A DNA stretch of 64,000 nt from Polaromonas sp. P2-4 (GCA_024703855.1 CP087965.1:1682001-1746000), one strand, 5' to 3'; counted from the stretch's first letter, positions 31,935-40,811 are shown. Numbers and translations are program-made. Notes: a model not told the origin generated them from the letters alone.

Positions 31935-32339
31935 AACATATCTCCATCCACGTAATACCAACGGCCATCTTCTCGCACAAAGCGGCTACGCTCGTGCAGG
32001 CGCACCTGCGGGGCTGCCCGGGCTTTTTTGCCGGGCGACAAATTCGACCTCGGCATGGGTGACATCGAGCTCGCGGTGTTGCCGCACTTCCAGGCCCAGC
32101 CATTTGACGCCCGGGTCGAAGTCAATCGATGGCGGCCGCTGGCTGGCGTGCCAGGTGGCCAGCAGGTAGTCAGCCCGCTCGCGCACAAAGGCGCTGTAGC
32201 GGGAGCGCATCAGCGCCTCGGCGTCGGGTGCGGGGGAAGCCGCAAAGTCATCGAGGTAGCGCCCGCAGCATTGTGCAAACGCGAGCGGTTTTCTGGATGC
32301 GCCCAAGCGGCCACAGGGACAAACTGGCGAAGCCGGCAT
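31931..32339 (-). CDS. ychJ: YchJ family protein (UPF0225, SEC-C motif; frameshifted)
   Basis: Small protein with an N-terminal Cys cluster (CPCGR...FAQCCGRYL, SEC-C zinc motif) and an NTF2-like body (SRYSAFVRERADYLLATWHA, RFVREDGRWYYVDGDML). Family role unknown. The ATG at 32339 overlaps the rhodanese stop. The frame breaks near 32025; joined length is about 136 residues, normal for short YchJ proteins. Confidence 0.8.
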
Positions 32340-32752
32340 CAGCCCTTCCTGGCCTTGCGTTCTTCAAGCGTCTCGGTCGGCCCGCCCTGTTTGACCCACT
32401 CGGCGTAACCGCCGTCGATATGGGCGACGTTGGTCATGCCCATGTCTTGCAGCGTCTTGGTGGCCAGCGCACTGCGCCAGCCGGCACCGCAGAACAGGAT
32501 GAACTCCTTGCCTTCGTCGGCAAACAGGGGCTTGTGGTACGGCGAAGCCGGGTCTACCCAGAATTCAAGCATGCCACGCGGCGCGTGGTAGCTGCCCACC
32601 ACGGTGCCGCCGGCGAGTTCGCGCACGTCGCGGATGTCGACGAGCTGAACCTTGGGGTCGGACATCTTGGCCTTGACCTCGTCAACCGTGTAGGTCTTGA
32701 CCTGCGCCATGGCCTCATCGACGAGGGCGCGGAATCCTTTGGTGATTGGCAT
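32339..32752 (-). CDS. Rhodanese-like domain protein
   Basis: Single rhodanese domain, 137 residues, intact. The active-site loop is LFCGAGWRSAL with the catalytic Cys; upstream features are VQLVDIRDVRELAGG and GSYHAPRGMLEFWVDP. Single-domain members transfer sulfane sulfur or act as arsenate reductases; nothing here decides between these. First gene of a three-gene set with ychJ and the HAD phosphatase, joined by stop/start overlaps. Confidence 0.85.
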   Translation of the reverse strand: MPITKGFRALVDEAMAQVKTYTVDEVKAKMSDPKVQLVDIRDVRELAGGTVVGSYHAPRGMLEFWVDPASPYHKPLFADEGKEFILFCGAGWRSALATKTLQDMGMTNVAHIDGGYAEWVKQGGPTETLEERKARKG

Positions 32753-32766
32753 GATGGGCCTCCTTC

Positions 32767-32812
32767 AGGCCAGCGCCCGCTGAATGATGATTTTCTGCAT
32801 GTCTACCCAGAT
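32767..32812 (-). pseudogene. Remnant of an acyl-CoA dehydrogenase 3' end
   Basis: Encodes MQKIIIQRALA and a stop, matching the C-terminus DVQKIIIQRNL of the intact dehydrogenase at 33567-34691. Over 20 bases are identical between the two (CGCTGAATGATGATTTTCTG). The rest of the gene is missing. The remainder of 32753-33096 is this tail, a MITE and spacer. Confidence 0.6.
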
Positions 32813-32889
32813 GCGGCTACTTGCCGTTTCCCTGCTCACCCTATCGACAAGGGCGCTGCCCACAATTTTCCCCCATTTTGGTTGGCTTA

Positions 32890-33050
32890 GGATGTGGCAA
32901 GTAATAACTTCCCGCTCGTCATTCCCGCGTAGGCGGGAATCCAGTCGTACTACGAAGCGCTGAGCGTCATTTACGCGCTGTACTGGATACCCGCCTACGC
33001 GGGCATGACGAATCCAAATGCAAATCGGGAAGTTATTTATAGCCACATCC
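32890..33050. mobile_element. 161-bp MITE-like element with 3-bp target duplication
   Basis: Ends are inverted: GGATGTGGC...AATAACTTCCCG on the left, complement on the right. TTA flanks both ends (32887-32889, 33051-33053). The interior has two facing hairpins of the type ATTCCCGCGTAGGCGGGAAT, a motif frequent in proteobacterial small repeats. No coding capacity. The TNA-type duplication again points to an IS5-family transposase. Confidence 0.78.
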
Positions 33051-33096
33051 TTATCGGGCGAAACTATTCCGAGGCGGAAGCGCTAGACTTTGCAGC

Positions 33097-33312
33097 ATGA
33101 AAGCCACACTGCAACCCGTTGAACACCTTGGCAAGTTTGAACGTCTTCAATTGGTGGAAGACCTGTGGGATGAATTTGCCGCCGAGACTGGCCCGGAAAC
33201 CAGGAATGACGTTCTGGACGAACTTGAACGCCGTGCGGCCTGGCGAGACGCCCACCCCGCTCAGGGCAAAAGCCTGGCCCAGATCGCGCAATCGCTTGGC
33301 GTGCGCCTGTGA
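33097..33312 (+). CDS. Addiction module component, RelB/ParD-like antitoxin family (TIGR02574-like)
   Basis: 71 residues with the family pattern FERLQLVEDLWDEFAAETGP and WRDAHPAQGKSLAQIAQSLG. Such proteins are normally the first gene of a pair with a RelE/ParE toxin that starts at the antitoxin stop. Here a GTG overlaps the stop, but its frame ends after 15 codons, so the antitoxin appears to be an orphan. RBS is weak. Confidence 0.72.
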   Translation: MKATLQPVEHLGKFERLQLVEDLWDEFAAETGPETRNDVLDELERRAAWRDAHPAQGKSLAQIAQSLGVRL

Positions 33313-33356
33313 CCTGGCGGGTATCTAGTATCTATTGGGTTTTCCACAATTCGTGA
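33309..33356 (+). pseudogene. Truncated start of a RelE/ParE-type toxin
   Basis: GTG overlapping the antitoxin stop opens a frame reading MTWRV, a plausible RelE/ParE N-terminus, then unrelated sequence and TGA after 15 codons. Repeats begin soon after (33367). Presumably deleted during repeat insertion. Confidence 0.4.
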
Positions 33357-33366
33357 TAGCCCCCGT

Positions 33367-33447
33367 GTCATTGCAGAGCGCAGCGCGGCAATCCATGACT
33401 GCGCTTGATCGACGATGGATCGCCACGGCCTGCGGCCTCGCGATGAC
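33367..33447. repeat. Imperfect inverted repeat, about 80 bp
   Basis: Left arm GTCATTGCAGAGCGCAGCGC through CAATCCAT pairs with ATGGATCGCCACGGCC through CGCGATGAC. This is the common chromosomal hairpin type found in many proteobacteria. Confidence 0.6.
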
Positions 33448-33507
33448 GAGGCGGTGCGAAGGCCGCGCGATGACCGCAAGAATGTCATCCATTTAGGAAA
33501 GATCAAT

Positions 33508-33572
33508 AATCAGTTGAGGACCGAGCAACGGGGCGCAAGCGCTCCCGTTGGTCCGTCCCTGCAAAGTTACAG
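33508..33572. repeat. AATCAGTTG-hairpin repeat, copy 1 (3' end of acyl-CoA dehydrogenase)
   Basis: Begins AATCAGTTGAGGACCGAGCA, has arms GGACCGAGCAACGGG/CCCGTTGGTCC, ends TCCCTGCAAAGTTACAGG. A diverged copy lies at 38619-38691. The TTA near its end is the TAA stop codon of the dehydrogenase gene. It may serve as a transcription terminator. Confidence 0.7.
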
Positions 33573-34691
33573 GTTTCGCTGAATGATGATTTTCTGCACG
33601 TCGGAGGTGCCTTCGTAGATCTGACAGACCCGCACGTCGCGGTAGATGCGCTCCACCGGAAAGTCGCTGACATAGCCGTAACCACCCAGCGTCTGGATGG
33701 CGGCGCTGCAGACCTGTTCGGCCATTTCGCTGGCGAACAGCTTGGCCATGGCGGCTTCCTTGAGGCAGGGCTGGCCGGCATCGCGCAGGCTGGCGGCGTG
33801 CCAGATGAGCTGGCGCGCTGCTTCAAGTTTGGTGGCGCATTCCGCCAGCCGGAAGCCGACAGCCTGGTGATTGAAGATGGCCGTGCCAAAGCTCTGGCGC
33901 TCCTTGGCGTAATCGAGCGCGCACTCGAACGCGCTGCGCGCCATGCCCACGCTTTGCGCGGCAATGCCAATGCGTCCGCCCTCGAGCGCGCCCAGTGCGA
34001 TCTTGTAGCCTTCGCCCTCGGCACCGATCAGGTTCTCGGCCGGAATGCGGCAGTTGTCAAAGTTGATCTGCGCCGTGTCGCTGCTGTGCTGGCCCAGCTT
34101 GTCTTCAAGACGCGCGACCACATAGCCCGGCGCGTTGGTCGGCACGATGAAAGCACTCATGCCTTTCTTGCCGGCCCCTTTATCGGTGACCGCAATGACG
34201 ATGGCCGCGTGGCCGTTTTTGCCACTGGTGATGAATTGCTTGACGCCGTTGATGACGTAGCCGTCACCGTCTTTCACCGCCGTGGTGCGCAGCGATGAAG
34301 CATCGCTGCCCACATGCGGCTCGGTCAGGCAAAAAACGCCCAGCATCTGGCCCTGGGCCAACGGTGTCAGCCACTGCTTTTTCTGCGCCGCATTGCCGTA
34401 ACGCATCAAAATCGCATTGACCGGGCAGTTGGTCACGCTGATGGCGGTGCTGGTGCCGCCATCGCCAGCGGCAATTTCTTCCAGCACCAGCGCCAGCGTC
34501 ACATAGTCGAGATTCGCGCCGCCAAACTCCTCGGGCACACAAATGCCGTAAGCCCCCAGCGCCGCCAGCCCTTTGTGCGCCTCGGTCGGAAAATGGTGCT
34601 CCTTGTCCCAGCGCGGCATGGGGCCAGAGCTCTTCCTTCGCAAAACGCGTACCGCGTCATGAATCATTTCCTGGTCTTGATTAAGTATCAA
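33567..34691 (-). CDS. Acyl-CoA dehydrogenase (short/branched-chain type; two compensating frame breaks)
   Basis: FAD enzyme that oxidises an acyl-CoA to the 2-enoyl-CoA. 374 residues. Motifs: GVFCLTEPHVGSDASSLRTT, FITSGKNGHAAIVIAV, catalytic-base region QIYEGTSDVQKIII. Residues 16-25 read RVLRRKSSGP; a shifted reading of the same bases (FAKEELWPHAA) is the family norm, so one base is missing and one extra at about 34620-34650. It lies directly after the thiolase gene and could act on butyryl-, isobutyryl- or 2-methylbutyryl-CoA. Confidence 0.87.
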   Translation of the reverse strand: MILNQDQEMIHDAVRVLRRKSSGPMPRWDKEHHFPTEAHKGLAALGAYGICVPEEFGGANLDYVTLALVLEEIAAGDGGTSTAISVTNCPVNAILMRYGNAAQKKQWLTPLAQGQMLGVFCLTEPHVGSDASSLRTTAVKDGDGYVINGVKQFITSGKNGHAAIVIAVTDKGAGKKGMSAFIVPTNAPGYVVARLEDKLGQHSSDTAQINFDNCRIPAENLIGAEGEGYKIALGALEGGRIGIAAQSVGMARSAFECALDYAKERQSFGTAIFNHQAVGFRLAECATKLEAARQLIWHAASLRDAGQPCLKEAAMAKLFASEMAEQVCSAAIQTLGGYGYVSDFPVERIYRDVRVCQIYEGTSDVQKIIIQRNL

Positions 34692-34699
34692 ATCGGCCT

Positions 34700-34743
34700 C
34701 CTGCCCAAGATTGACGGGCGCAACAAGCTATCATATTTATAGC
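34700..34743. repeat. GCTA-AGCT-GCCCGT repeat, copy at the thiolase 3' end
   Basis: CCTGCCCAAG, ACGGGCGCAACAAGCTATC, then ATATTTATAGC. Related to the copies at 21733, 49984 and 51014. The thiolase gene ends inside it: its last codon CTA and stop TAA come from the GCTATAA edge of the repeat. Confidence 0.75.
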
Positions 34744-35918
34744 ACCTCAATGGCGAGCGCCGTGCCTTCGCCGCCGCCAATACACAGCGTGGCAATGCCT
34801 TTCTTGAGGCCCCGCGCCTTCAGCGCATGGATCAGCGTGACGATGATGCGGGCGCCGCTGGCGCCAATCGGGTGGCCCAGCGCGCAGGCGCCGCCGTTCA
34901 CGTTGACGATGTCATGGCTGATGCCTAGTTCTTTCATTGCGGCCATGGGCACCACGGCAAAGGCTTCGTTGACTTCCCACAGGTCCACGTCCTTGACGCT
35001 CCAGCCGATCTTCTTGAGCAGCTTGTTCACCGCACCCACCGGCGCGGTGGTGAACCACTCCGGCGCCTGGGCAAACGTGGCATGGCCGACGATGCGGGCG
35101 ATGGGTTTGGCGCCCAGTTCCTTGGCGGTGGATTCGCGGGCCAGCACCAGCGCTGCCGCGCCGTCGTTGATGGACGAACTGGACGCCGCCGTGATGGTGC
35201 CGTCTTTCTTGAAGGCGGGTTTGAGCGTGGCAATTTTGTCGAGCTTGACCTTGCCGGGGCCTTCGTCGATGGAGATGACGACCTCGCCGGCACGGCCTTT
35301 CACGGTGACGGGCGTGATTTCGGCCTTGAAGGCACCGGACTCGGTGGCCGCCTTGGCGCGCTGCACACTGGCCACCGCAAAAGCGTCTTGCGCCTCGCGG
35401 GTGAACTCATACTTTGAGGCGCATTGCTCGCCAAAGGTGCCCATGGCACGGCCAGGCTCGTAAGCATCTTCCAGGCCGTCCAGCATCATGTGGTCATAAA
35501 TACGGTCGTGGCCGATGCGCACACCGCTGCGGCCCTTGAGCAGCAAATGCGGCGCATTGGTCATGCTTTCCATGCCGCCGGCCACCATCACATCACGGCT
35601 GCCGACCAACAGCTGGTCGTGCGCCAACAATGTGGCCTCCATGCCGGAGCCGCACATTTTTGACAGCGTGACGGCACCCGCACTGGCGGGCAAGCCGCCC
35701 TTGAAACCGGCTTGCCGGGCCGGGGCCTGGCCCTGACCCGCCATCAGGCAGTTGCCGAACAGCACTTCATCGACCTTTTCAGGTGCAATGCCCGAGCGTT
35801 CGATGGCGGCCTTGATGGCTGCGCCGCCCAGATCGTGGGCCGACAAGGCGCTGAAGTCGCCCTGGAAAGCGCCCATGGGGGTACGGGCCGCGCCGAGGAT
35901 AACGATGGAATCCGACAT
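34737..35918 (-). CDS. atoB: Acetyl-CoA C-acetyltransferase (thiolase)
   Basis: Intact 393-residue thiolase. Cys nucleophile in TLSKMCGSGMEATLLAHD, His/Cys motifs in NVNGGACALGHPIGASGAR and CIGGGEGTALAIE. N-terminus MSDSIVILGAARTPMGAFQG is typical of biosynthetic/acetoacetyl-CoA thiolases. It can split acetoacetyl-CoA at the end of leucine or fatty-acid breakdown, or make acetoacetyl-CoA for polyhydroxybutyrate; no phaB/phaC is in the window. It is followed by the acyl-CoA dehydrogenase in the same direction. Confidence 0.9.
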   Translation of the reverse strand: MSDSIVILGAARTPMGAFQGDFSALSAHDLGGAAIKAAIERSGIAPEKVDEVLFGNCLMAGQGQAPARQAGFKGGLPASAGAVTLSKMCGSGMEATLLAHDQLLVGSRDVMVAGGMESMTNAPHLLLKGRSGVRIGHDRIYDHMMLDGLEDAYEPGRAMGTFGEQCASKYEFTREAQDAFAVASVQRAKAATESGAFKAEITPVTVKGRAGEVVISIDEGPGKVKLDKIATLKPAFKKDGTITAASSSSINDGAAALVLARESTAKELGAKPIARIVGHATFAQAPEWFTTAPVGAVNKLLKKIGWSVKDVDLWEVNEAFAVVPMAAMKELGISHDIVNVNGGACALGHPIGASGARIIVTLIHALKARGLKKGIATLCIGGGEGTALAIEVL

Positions 35919-35954
35919 GATGTGTCCTTTCAGGTTTAAATAAAACTACGGTAC

Positions 35955-37795
35955 TTAAGGGGTCATTTCGTTGTGCTCTGCGGGCAGCGACTCGGCAGCA
36001 CCGGGGCCATGCCGATTGAGGAAGCGCTTTTCCCGTTCATAAGGAAACACGTCGTGCACATGGCCGGCCTGAATGCGCGCCTGATGGCTCTGCCAGAAGT
36101 CCGCGTCAAGCAGGTTGCTGTGGTGCTTCATGAAGACCTTTCGCACGGCATCGTTGCCCAGCAAAAACGGCCCAAAGGTTTCCGGGAATACGTCTTTAGG
36201 CCCGACGGAATACCAGACCTCACCGCTCATTTCTTCTTCTTCATTGCGCGGCGTAGGCACTCGGCGAAACTTGCAGTCGGTGATGTATTCGATCTCGTCG
36301 TAATCGTAGAAAACAACCTTGCCGTGCCTTGTGATGCCGAAGTTTTTCCAGAGCATGTCGCCCGGAAAGATATTGGCCGCCACCAGGTCCTTGATGGCGT
36401 TGCCGTACTCGACCACGGCGCGCTCAATCTGCTCTTTCGCGGCAGGCTCGGTCACGCCGAAGTCGAAGGCTTCCTGCAAATAGATGTTCAGCGGAATCAT
36501 GCGCCGCTCGATATACACATGCTTGATGATGACTTCCATCTGCCCGTCGCCATCGCGGTCGCTGATCTCTAACTGGCTGGGCGCAAACTTTTCAATTTCG
36601 GCAATCAGCTCGTCATCAAACCGCGCGCGGAAACGCCACTTCACTGTACTCCTGCGTGTCGGCCATGCGGCCCACACGGTCATGCTGCTTGACCAGCAGG
36701 TACTTGCCCTTGATCTGCTCGCGCGTGGTGTCTTTTTGTGGCGGGTAGTAGTCCTTGATGACCTTGAACACATAGGGAAAAGACGGCAAGTCAAACACCA
36801 GCATCACCATGCCCTTGATGCCGGGCGCAATGCGGAACTTGTCGGTGGAATGCCGCAGGTGATAGAGGAAGTCGTGGTAAAAAGCGTCTTGCCCTGTTTG
36901 GCCAGGCCCAGGGCGTTGTAGATTTCCGCACGCGGCATGCGCGGCATCATGCTGCGCAAAAACTGCACGTAGGCCGATGGAATACCCATGTCCACCATGA
37001 AGTAAGCACGCGCAAAGCTGAACAAAATGAGCAGGTCGTCCTCGCCAAACAGTGCGGCGTCAATCACCAGCTTGCCGGCCTTGTTATGCAGTATTGGCAG
37101 GGCAATCGGCACCTCGCTAAAGCCGTTGATGATTTTGCCGACGACGTAAGCCCCCTTGTTGCGGAAAAAGAGGCCGGACAACACCTGTATCTGGAAATTG
37201 GCGCGCAGTTTGACGTCGCCCAGCCGCTCGCGCAGGGCCTCGACCACGTAGCCCGCATCGCGCTCAAGGTCTTCAAATTCAAGGCGAAGATCGAAATCAC
37301 GCACCAGCGTCGTGACGTTGGCCTGCATGGTCTCAGGGGTCGGGTAATAGGCACGGTAGGTCGGCCGCGCCGTTGGTTCTTCGTTTTCGATGTACTCGGT
37401 GCTGACGGCCGGCCGGACAAAAATGAAATCGTTCTGGAAATAGCTGCGGTGCAGGATTTTGGTGGTGACCGAATTGAAAAAGTTTCGGCCAGCTCGGGCT
37501 GGTGGTGATTGACCAGCAAGCCGATGTAATGCAGCTTGACCTGTTGCCAGACATCCATGGATTGCTCGCCCGCCTTGAATTCGCGTTCCAGCCGCGTCGA
37601 CGCTTCCCGCACCCGCAGGTCGTAAAACTCGATGCGCTCGCTGCTGCGTTGCTGGCCGTGCCAGTCGGCGGTTTCGAAGCGGTGCTTGGCGCGCGCTGAC
37701 TCGGTACGGAACAGCTGGTAGTGGCGGTTGAAGCCGTCCATCATCGCCTTGGCGATGTCGTAGGCAATCGTGGAGTCAAGGCGCTGCGGGAACAT
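35955..37795 (-). CDS. aceK: Isocitrate dehydrogenase kinase/phosphatase AceK (frameshifted)
   Basis: Phosphorylates and dephosphorylates isocitrate dehydrogenase to divert carbon into the glyoxylate shunt during growth on acetate or acids. About 613 residues joined, with breaks near 37465, 36880 and 36640. Recognisable parts: [34 protein letters not shown] region, kinase segments [20 protein letters not shown] and [20 protein letters not shown]. Start ATG 37795. It fits the acetate cluster and the acetyl-CoA yielding pathways around it. Confidence 0.9.
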
Positions 37796-37827
37796 GTCAG
37801 TGCCCGCCCGGCCGCCCGTAGGGCACT

Positions 37828-37945
37828 GAGCGCCCCTGAGGGGCTGAGGCCCGCGGCTCCAAGCCTGCCTGCGCAGGCTTGGACGGGCCGAAGAGCCACC
37901 GCGTCTCGGGGTGGCCTGTCCAGCGAACGAAGTGAGCGTGGGGGC
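37828..37945. repeat. REP-like palindrome cluster upstream of aceK
   Basis: Successive hairpins: GCGCCCCTGAGGGGC, AAGCCTGCCTGCGCAGGCTT (perfect arms), CCACC...GGTGG, ending CGAAGTGAGCGTGGGGGCG. The outer layout matches 20149-20200 and 39316-39383. It fills the gap between the carbonic anhydrase stop and the aceK start. Confidence 0.7.
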
Positions 37946-37953
37946 GTTTCACT

Positions 37954-38606
37954 TTAGCTCCTGGCGGCGATCACGCCCTCAATGGCAGCACGGTACAAAG
38001 GCTCGATCGAGTCAGTGCTGGACACTGTCATCTGCAGGTCCTGCAGCAGGCCGTCATGCACGCCGAAGGCCCAGCCATGAATATTGACCTTCTGGCCCTT
38101 GGCCCAGGCATCTACCATGACGGTACTGACGCAGACATTGACCACCTGCTCGATCACGTTGAGGTCGCACAGCGTCGGCGCGCTGCGCCACGGGCAGGCG
38201 CTCGAGCAGCCCGCGGTGCCGGTCGCGCACATCCTGGATGTGGCGTATCCAGTTGTCGGCCAGGCCGATGCGCGCCTTCGAGCCCCGCCTGCACACCGCT
38301 GCAGCCGTAGTGACCAACCACCATGATGTGCTCCACCTTGAGCATTTCCACCGCGAACTGGATCGCCGAAAGCGCGTTGAGGTCGGAGTGCACCACGATG
38401 TTGGCCACGTTGCGGTGCACGAAGACCTCGCCCGGCTCCAGCCCGGTGATCTGGTTGGCCGGCACGCGGCTGTCGGAGCAGCCGATCCACATGTACTTGG
38501 GCTTTTGCTGCTTGATCAGTTTGGTGAAAAAGCCCGGCTGGTCGCGCTCCATTTGCGCGGCCCAGCTGCGGTTGTGAGTGAAGAGGTCCTGAATCGAGGA
38601 GGTCAT
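37954..38606 (-). CDS. can: Beta-class carbonic anhydrase (frameshifted)
   Basis: Zinc enzyme interconverting CO2 and bicarbonate; bicarbonate is the substrate of MccA. Zinc ligands are in MWIGCSDSRVPANQITGLEP and VGHYGCSGVQ. Start ATG 38606 (MTSSIQDLFTHNRSWAAQME). Frame breaks lie near 38280 and 38180; C-terminus ...VNIHGWAFGVHDGLLQDLQM then IAARS. About 217 residues joined. Downstream of ivd and probably in its transcript. Confidence 0.88.
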
Positions 38607-38618
38607 TGGAACAATCTT

Positions 38619-38691
38619 AATCAGTTGGGGACAGAGCAACGCCTTTCACTGCACTACAGGTACGTTGGTCTTTCCTGCAAGGTTTTACAGG
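38619..38691. repeat. AATCAGTTG-hairpin repeat, copy 2 (3' end of ivd)
   Basis: AATCAGTTGGGGACAGAGCA ... CGTTGGTCTTTCCTGCAAGG ... TTACAGG, related to 33508-33572. The TTA at 38685 is the ivd stop codon, the same relation as in copy 1. Arms are weaker than in copy 1. Confidence 0.65.
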
Positions 38692-39932
38692 GTCTCCGCA
38701 AACAGCTCCCGCCCAATCAGCATGCGGCGGATTTCGCTGGTGCCAGCACCAATTTCATAGAGTTTCGCATCACGCCAGAGGCGTCCCAGCGGGTAGTCGT
38801 TGATGTAGCCGTTGCCGCCAAAAATTTGCACCCCTTCGCCGGCCATCCAGGTGGCTTTTTCGGCGCACCAGAGAATCACGGAAGCGCAGTCTTTACGCAC
38901 CTGGCGCACATGGTCCGTGCCCAGCATGTCGAGGTTTTTGGCGACGGTATAGGCAAACGCGCCCGGCCTGCAGCACCGTGTACATGTCAGCCACCTTGCC
39001 CTGGATCAGCTGGAACTCGCCAATGCTCTGGCCAAACTGCTTGCGGTCATGGATATAGGGCACCACGTTGTCCATCACCGACTGCATGATCCCCAGCGGC
39101 CCGCCGGTGAGCACGGCGCGCTCGTAGTCCAGCCCGCTCATCAGCACCTTGGCTCCGCTGTTCAGGCCGCCCAGAATGTTTTGCGCCGGCACTTCGACGT
39201 TGTTGAAGACCAGCTCGCCGGTGTGGCTGCCGCGCATGCCCAACTTGTCGAGCTTTTGCGCAACGGAAAAACCTTTCATGCCCTTTTCAATCAGGAAGGC
39301 GGTGATGCTGCGTGCGCCCCCGCTCGGCGACGGGCCGCCCCTAGCCGAGCGAGCCCCCCGGGGGGCAGCGAAGCGTGGGGGCTGTCATCCATGGGCTCGG
39401 TCTTGGCGTAGACCACCAGGGTGTCGGCATCGGGGCCGTTGGTGATCCACATTTTGCTGCCGTTGAGCAGGTAGTAGCCCCCCTTGTCTTCGGCTTTCAG
39501 CTTCATGGAAATCACGTCGCTGCCCGCGCCGGGCTCGCTCATGGCCAGCGCGCCCACATGCTCGCCGCTGATCAGCTTGGGCAGGTATTTCTGGCGCTGC
39601 TCATCGGTGCCGTTGCGCTTGATCTGGTTCACGCACAGGTTGCTGTGCGCGCCGTAGCTCAGGCCCACGGAGGCGGAAGCGCGCGAGATTTCTTCCATCG
39701 CAATCATGTGGGCGAGGTAGCCCATGTTGGCACCCCCATATTCCTCAGACACGGTGATGCCCAGCACGCCGAGCGCGCCCATTTTTTGCCACAAGTCCAT
39801 AGGAAACTGGTCGTTGCGGTCAAGCTCGGCGGCGCGCGGCGCGATTTCGCTTTGGGCAAATTCACGCACGGCATCGCGCAAGGCGTCGATGTCTTCACCG
39901 AGTTGAAAATTCAGTCCGGGCAGGTTGTTCAT
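38685..39932 (-). CDS. ivd: Isovaleryl-CoA dehydrogenase, interrupted by a palindromic element (frameshifted)
   Basis: Oxidises isovaleryl-CoA to 3-methylcrotonyl-CoA, feeding MccAB. Start ATG 39932 ([20 protein letters not shown]). Motifs: [77 protein letters not shown]. Between KTEPMD and [12 protein letters not shown] a 68-bp GC-rich palindrome (39316-39383) is inserted, with a frame change that one further base would repair. A second break lies near 38960. Either the protein carries a roughly 22-residue insertion, or the gene is inactive. Upstream lie the thioesterase and a LiuR-type operator. Confidence 0.87.
39316..39383. repeat. REP-like palindrome inside ivd
   Basis: 68 bp with CCCCCCGGGGGG at its centre, GCGAAGCGTGGGGGC at one end and CCCCCGCTCGGCGACGGG at the other. 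It shares layout with 20149-20200 and 37828-37945. It interrupts the ivd reading frame between codons for KTEPMD and ARSITAF. Confidence 0.75.
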
Positions 39933-39993
39933 GGGGGTCTCCTGGGTGTTTATGGGTAGTTGCAAAAAAGCTGTGGGTTATTTCTGGGGCTAA

Positions 39994-40261
39994 GAGCCTG
40001 TTCATGATCTATTTGGGGTCGCGCAGCTACCTTTTCGGGAGGGGCTGCAAGGCGCAGCGCGCCGCCAATAGCTGGCTATTGGCAAGCGGTGCAACGCCGC
40101 AGACCGCCCGAAAAGGTAGCTGCCCTTCAGGGTTGGGGCGAAATCGGGCGATTTGGCAGCCAAACCCCTTGCATGGGCACAAGCCCATGCGGCATGGTGT
40201 TGCCTGCCAACTCATCCCGATTGCGCCCCAACGCGGCCCCAAATAGATCATGAACAGGCTC
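39994..40261. repeat. Large palindromic repeat element, copy C
   Basis: A 268-bp element, inverted relative to copies A and B. Terminal inverted repeats begin GAGCCTGTTCATGATCTA and continue TTTGGGG. Inner arms AGCTACCTTTTCGGG pair with CCCGAAAAGGTAGCT; small hairpins with CCAATAGC/GCTATTGG and GCATGGGC/GCCCATGC. The core GCAACGCCG at 40091-40099 is the complement of CGGCGTTGC. Flanks are TAA (39991) and TTA (40262); the latter is the stop codon of the thioesterase gene. It lies between thioesterase and ivd. Confidence 0.88.
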
Positions 40262-40717
40262 TTACTGCACGATGCCATCGCGCCCCACCACCGCCATCAG
40301 CGTGCAGCTCATGGTGGCTACCAGCTTTTCCCGGCCACCGTCGATGGCGTAGGCTTGGCCCTCGCACACGGTAATGGTGCGCCCTGGCTTGATGACTTGG
40401 CCGACCATGCGAAAGCGTTGGCCCTTGGCGGGGGCAAGCAGGTTGGTTTTAAATTCAATGGTCAGCACGGCAGCATCGTCGGCCATCAGCGTGAACCCGG
40501 CGTAGCCACAGGCCGAATCAAGCGCCGTGGCCACCATGCCGGCGTGCAAAAAGCCGTGCTGCTGGGTAAGGTGCGCGGCCCAATCCAACTCAATGACCAC
40601 GCGACCGGGTTGCACTTCAGCCAAGCTGGCGCCCAAGGTTTTCATGGCACCTTGTCGCTCGAAGCTGGCACGCACACGCTGCGCGAAGTGGGGGTCTCGG
40701 GTTTGAAATTCGGTCAT
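40262..40717 (-). CDS. PaaI-family hotdog thioesterase
   Basis: Hydrolyses acyl-CoA or aryl-CoA thioesters. Intact 151 residues. Hotdog motif QQHGFLHAGMVATALDSACG, followed by LTIEFKTNLLAPAKGQRFRM and GQVIKPGRTITVCEGQAYAI. First gene of a probable thioesterase-ivd-can transcript, with a 26-bp LiuR-type operator 64-89 bp upstream. It probably salvages CoA from blocked intermediates of branched-chain acid breakdown; that role is inferred. Confidence 0.85.
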   Translation of the reverse strand: MTEFQTRDPHFAQRVRASFERQGAMKTLGASLAEVQPGRVVIELDWAAHLTQQHGFLHAGMVATALDSACGYAGFTLMADDAAVLTIEFKTNLLAPAKGQRFRMVGQVIKPGRTITVCEGQAYAIDGGREKLVATMSCTLMAVVGRDGIVQ

Positions 40718-40780
40718 GAGGCTCTCATGCTTTCAAAGGTCATTGCGTTCGCCTTACAGGAGGGCTTCCGCAGTATTTTC

Positions 40781-40806
40781 AATTGACGTTTACGTAAACG
40801 TCAATT
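40781..40806. promoter_or_regulatory. Perfect 26-bp palindromic operator upstream of the thioesterase-ivd genes (LiuR type)
   Basis: AATTGACGTTTAC followed exactly by its reverse complement. The 22-base centre is shared with the operator at 41306-41331. MerR-family LiuR sites in proteobacteria are described with this TTACGTAAACG-type core, and the regulator gene is adjacent. Confidence 0.85.
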
Positions 40807-40811
40807 ATGGA

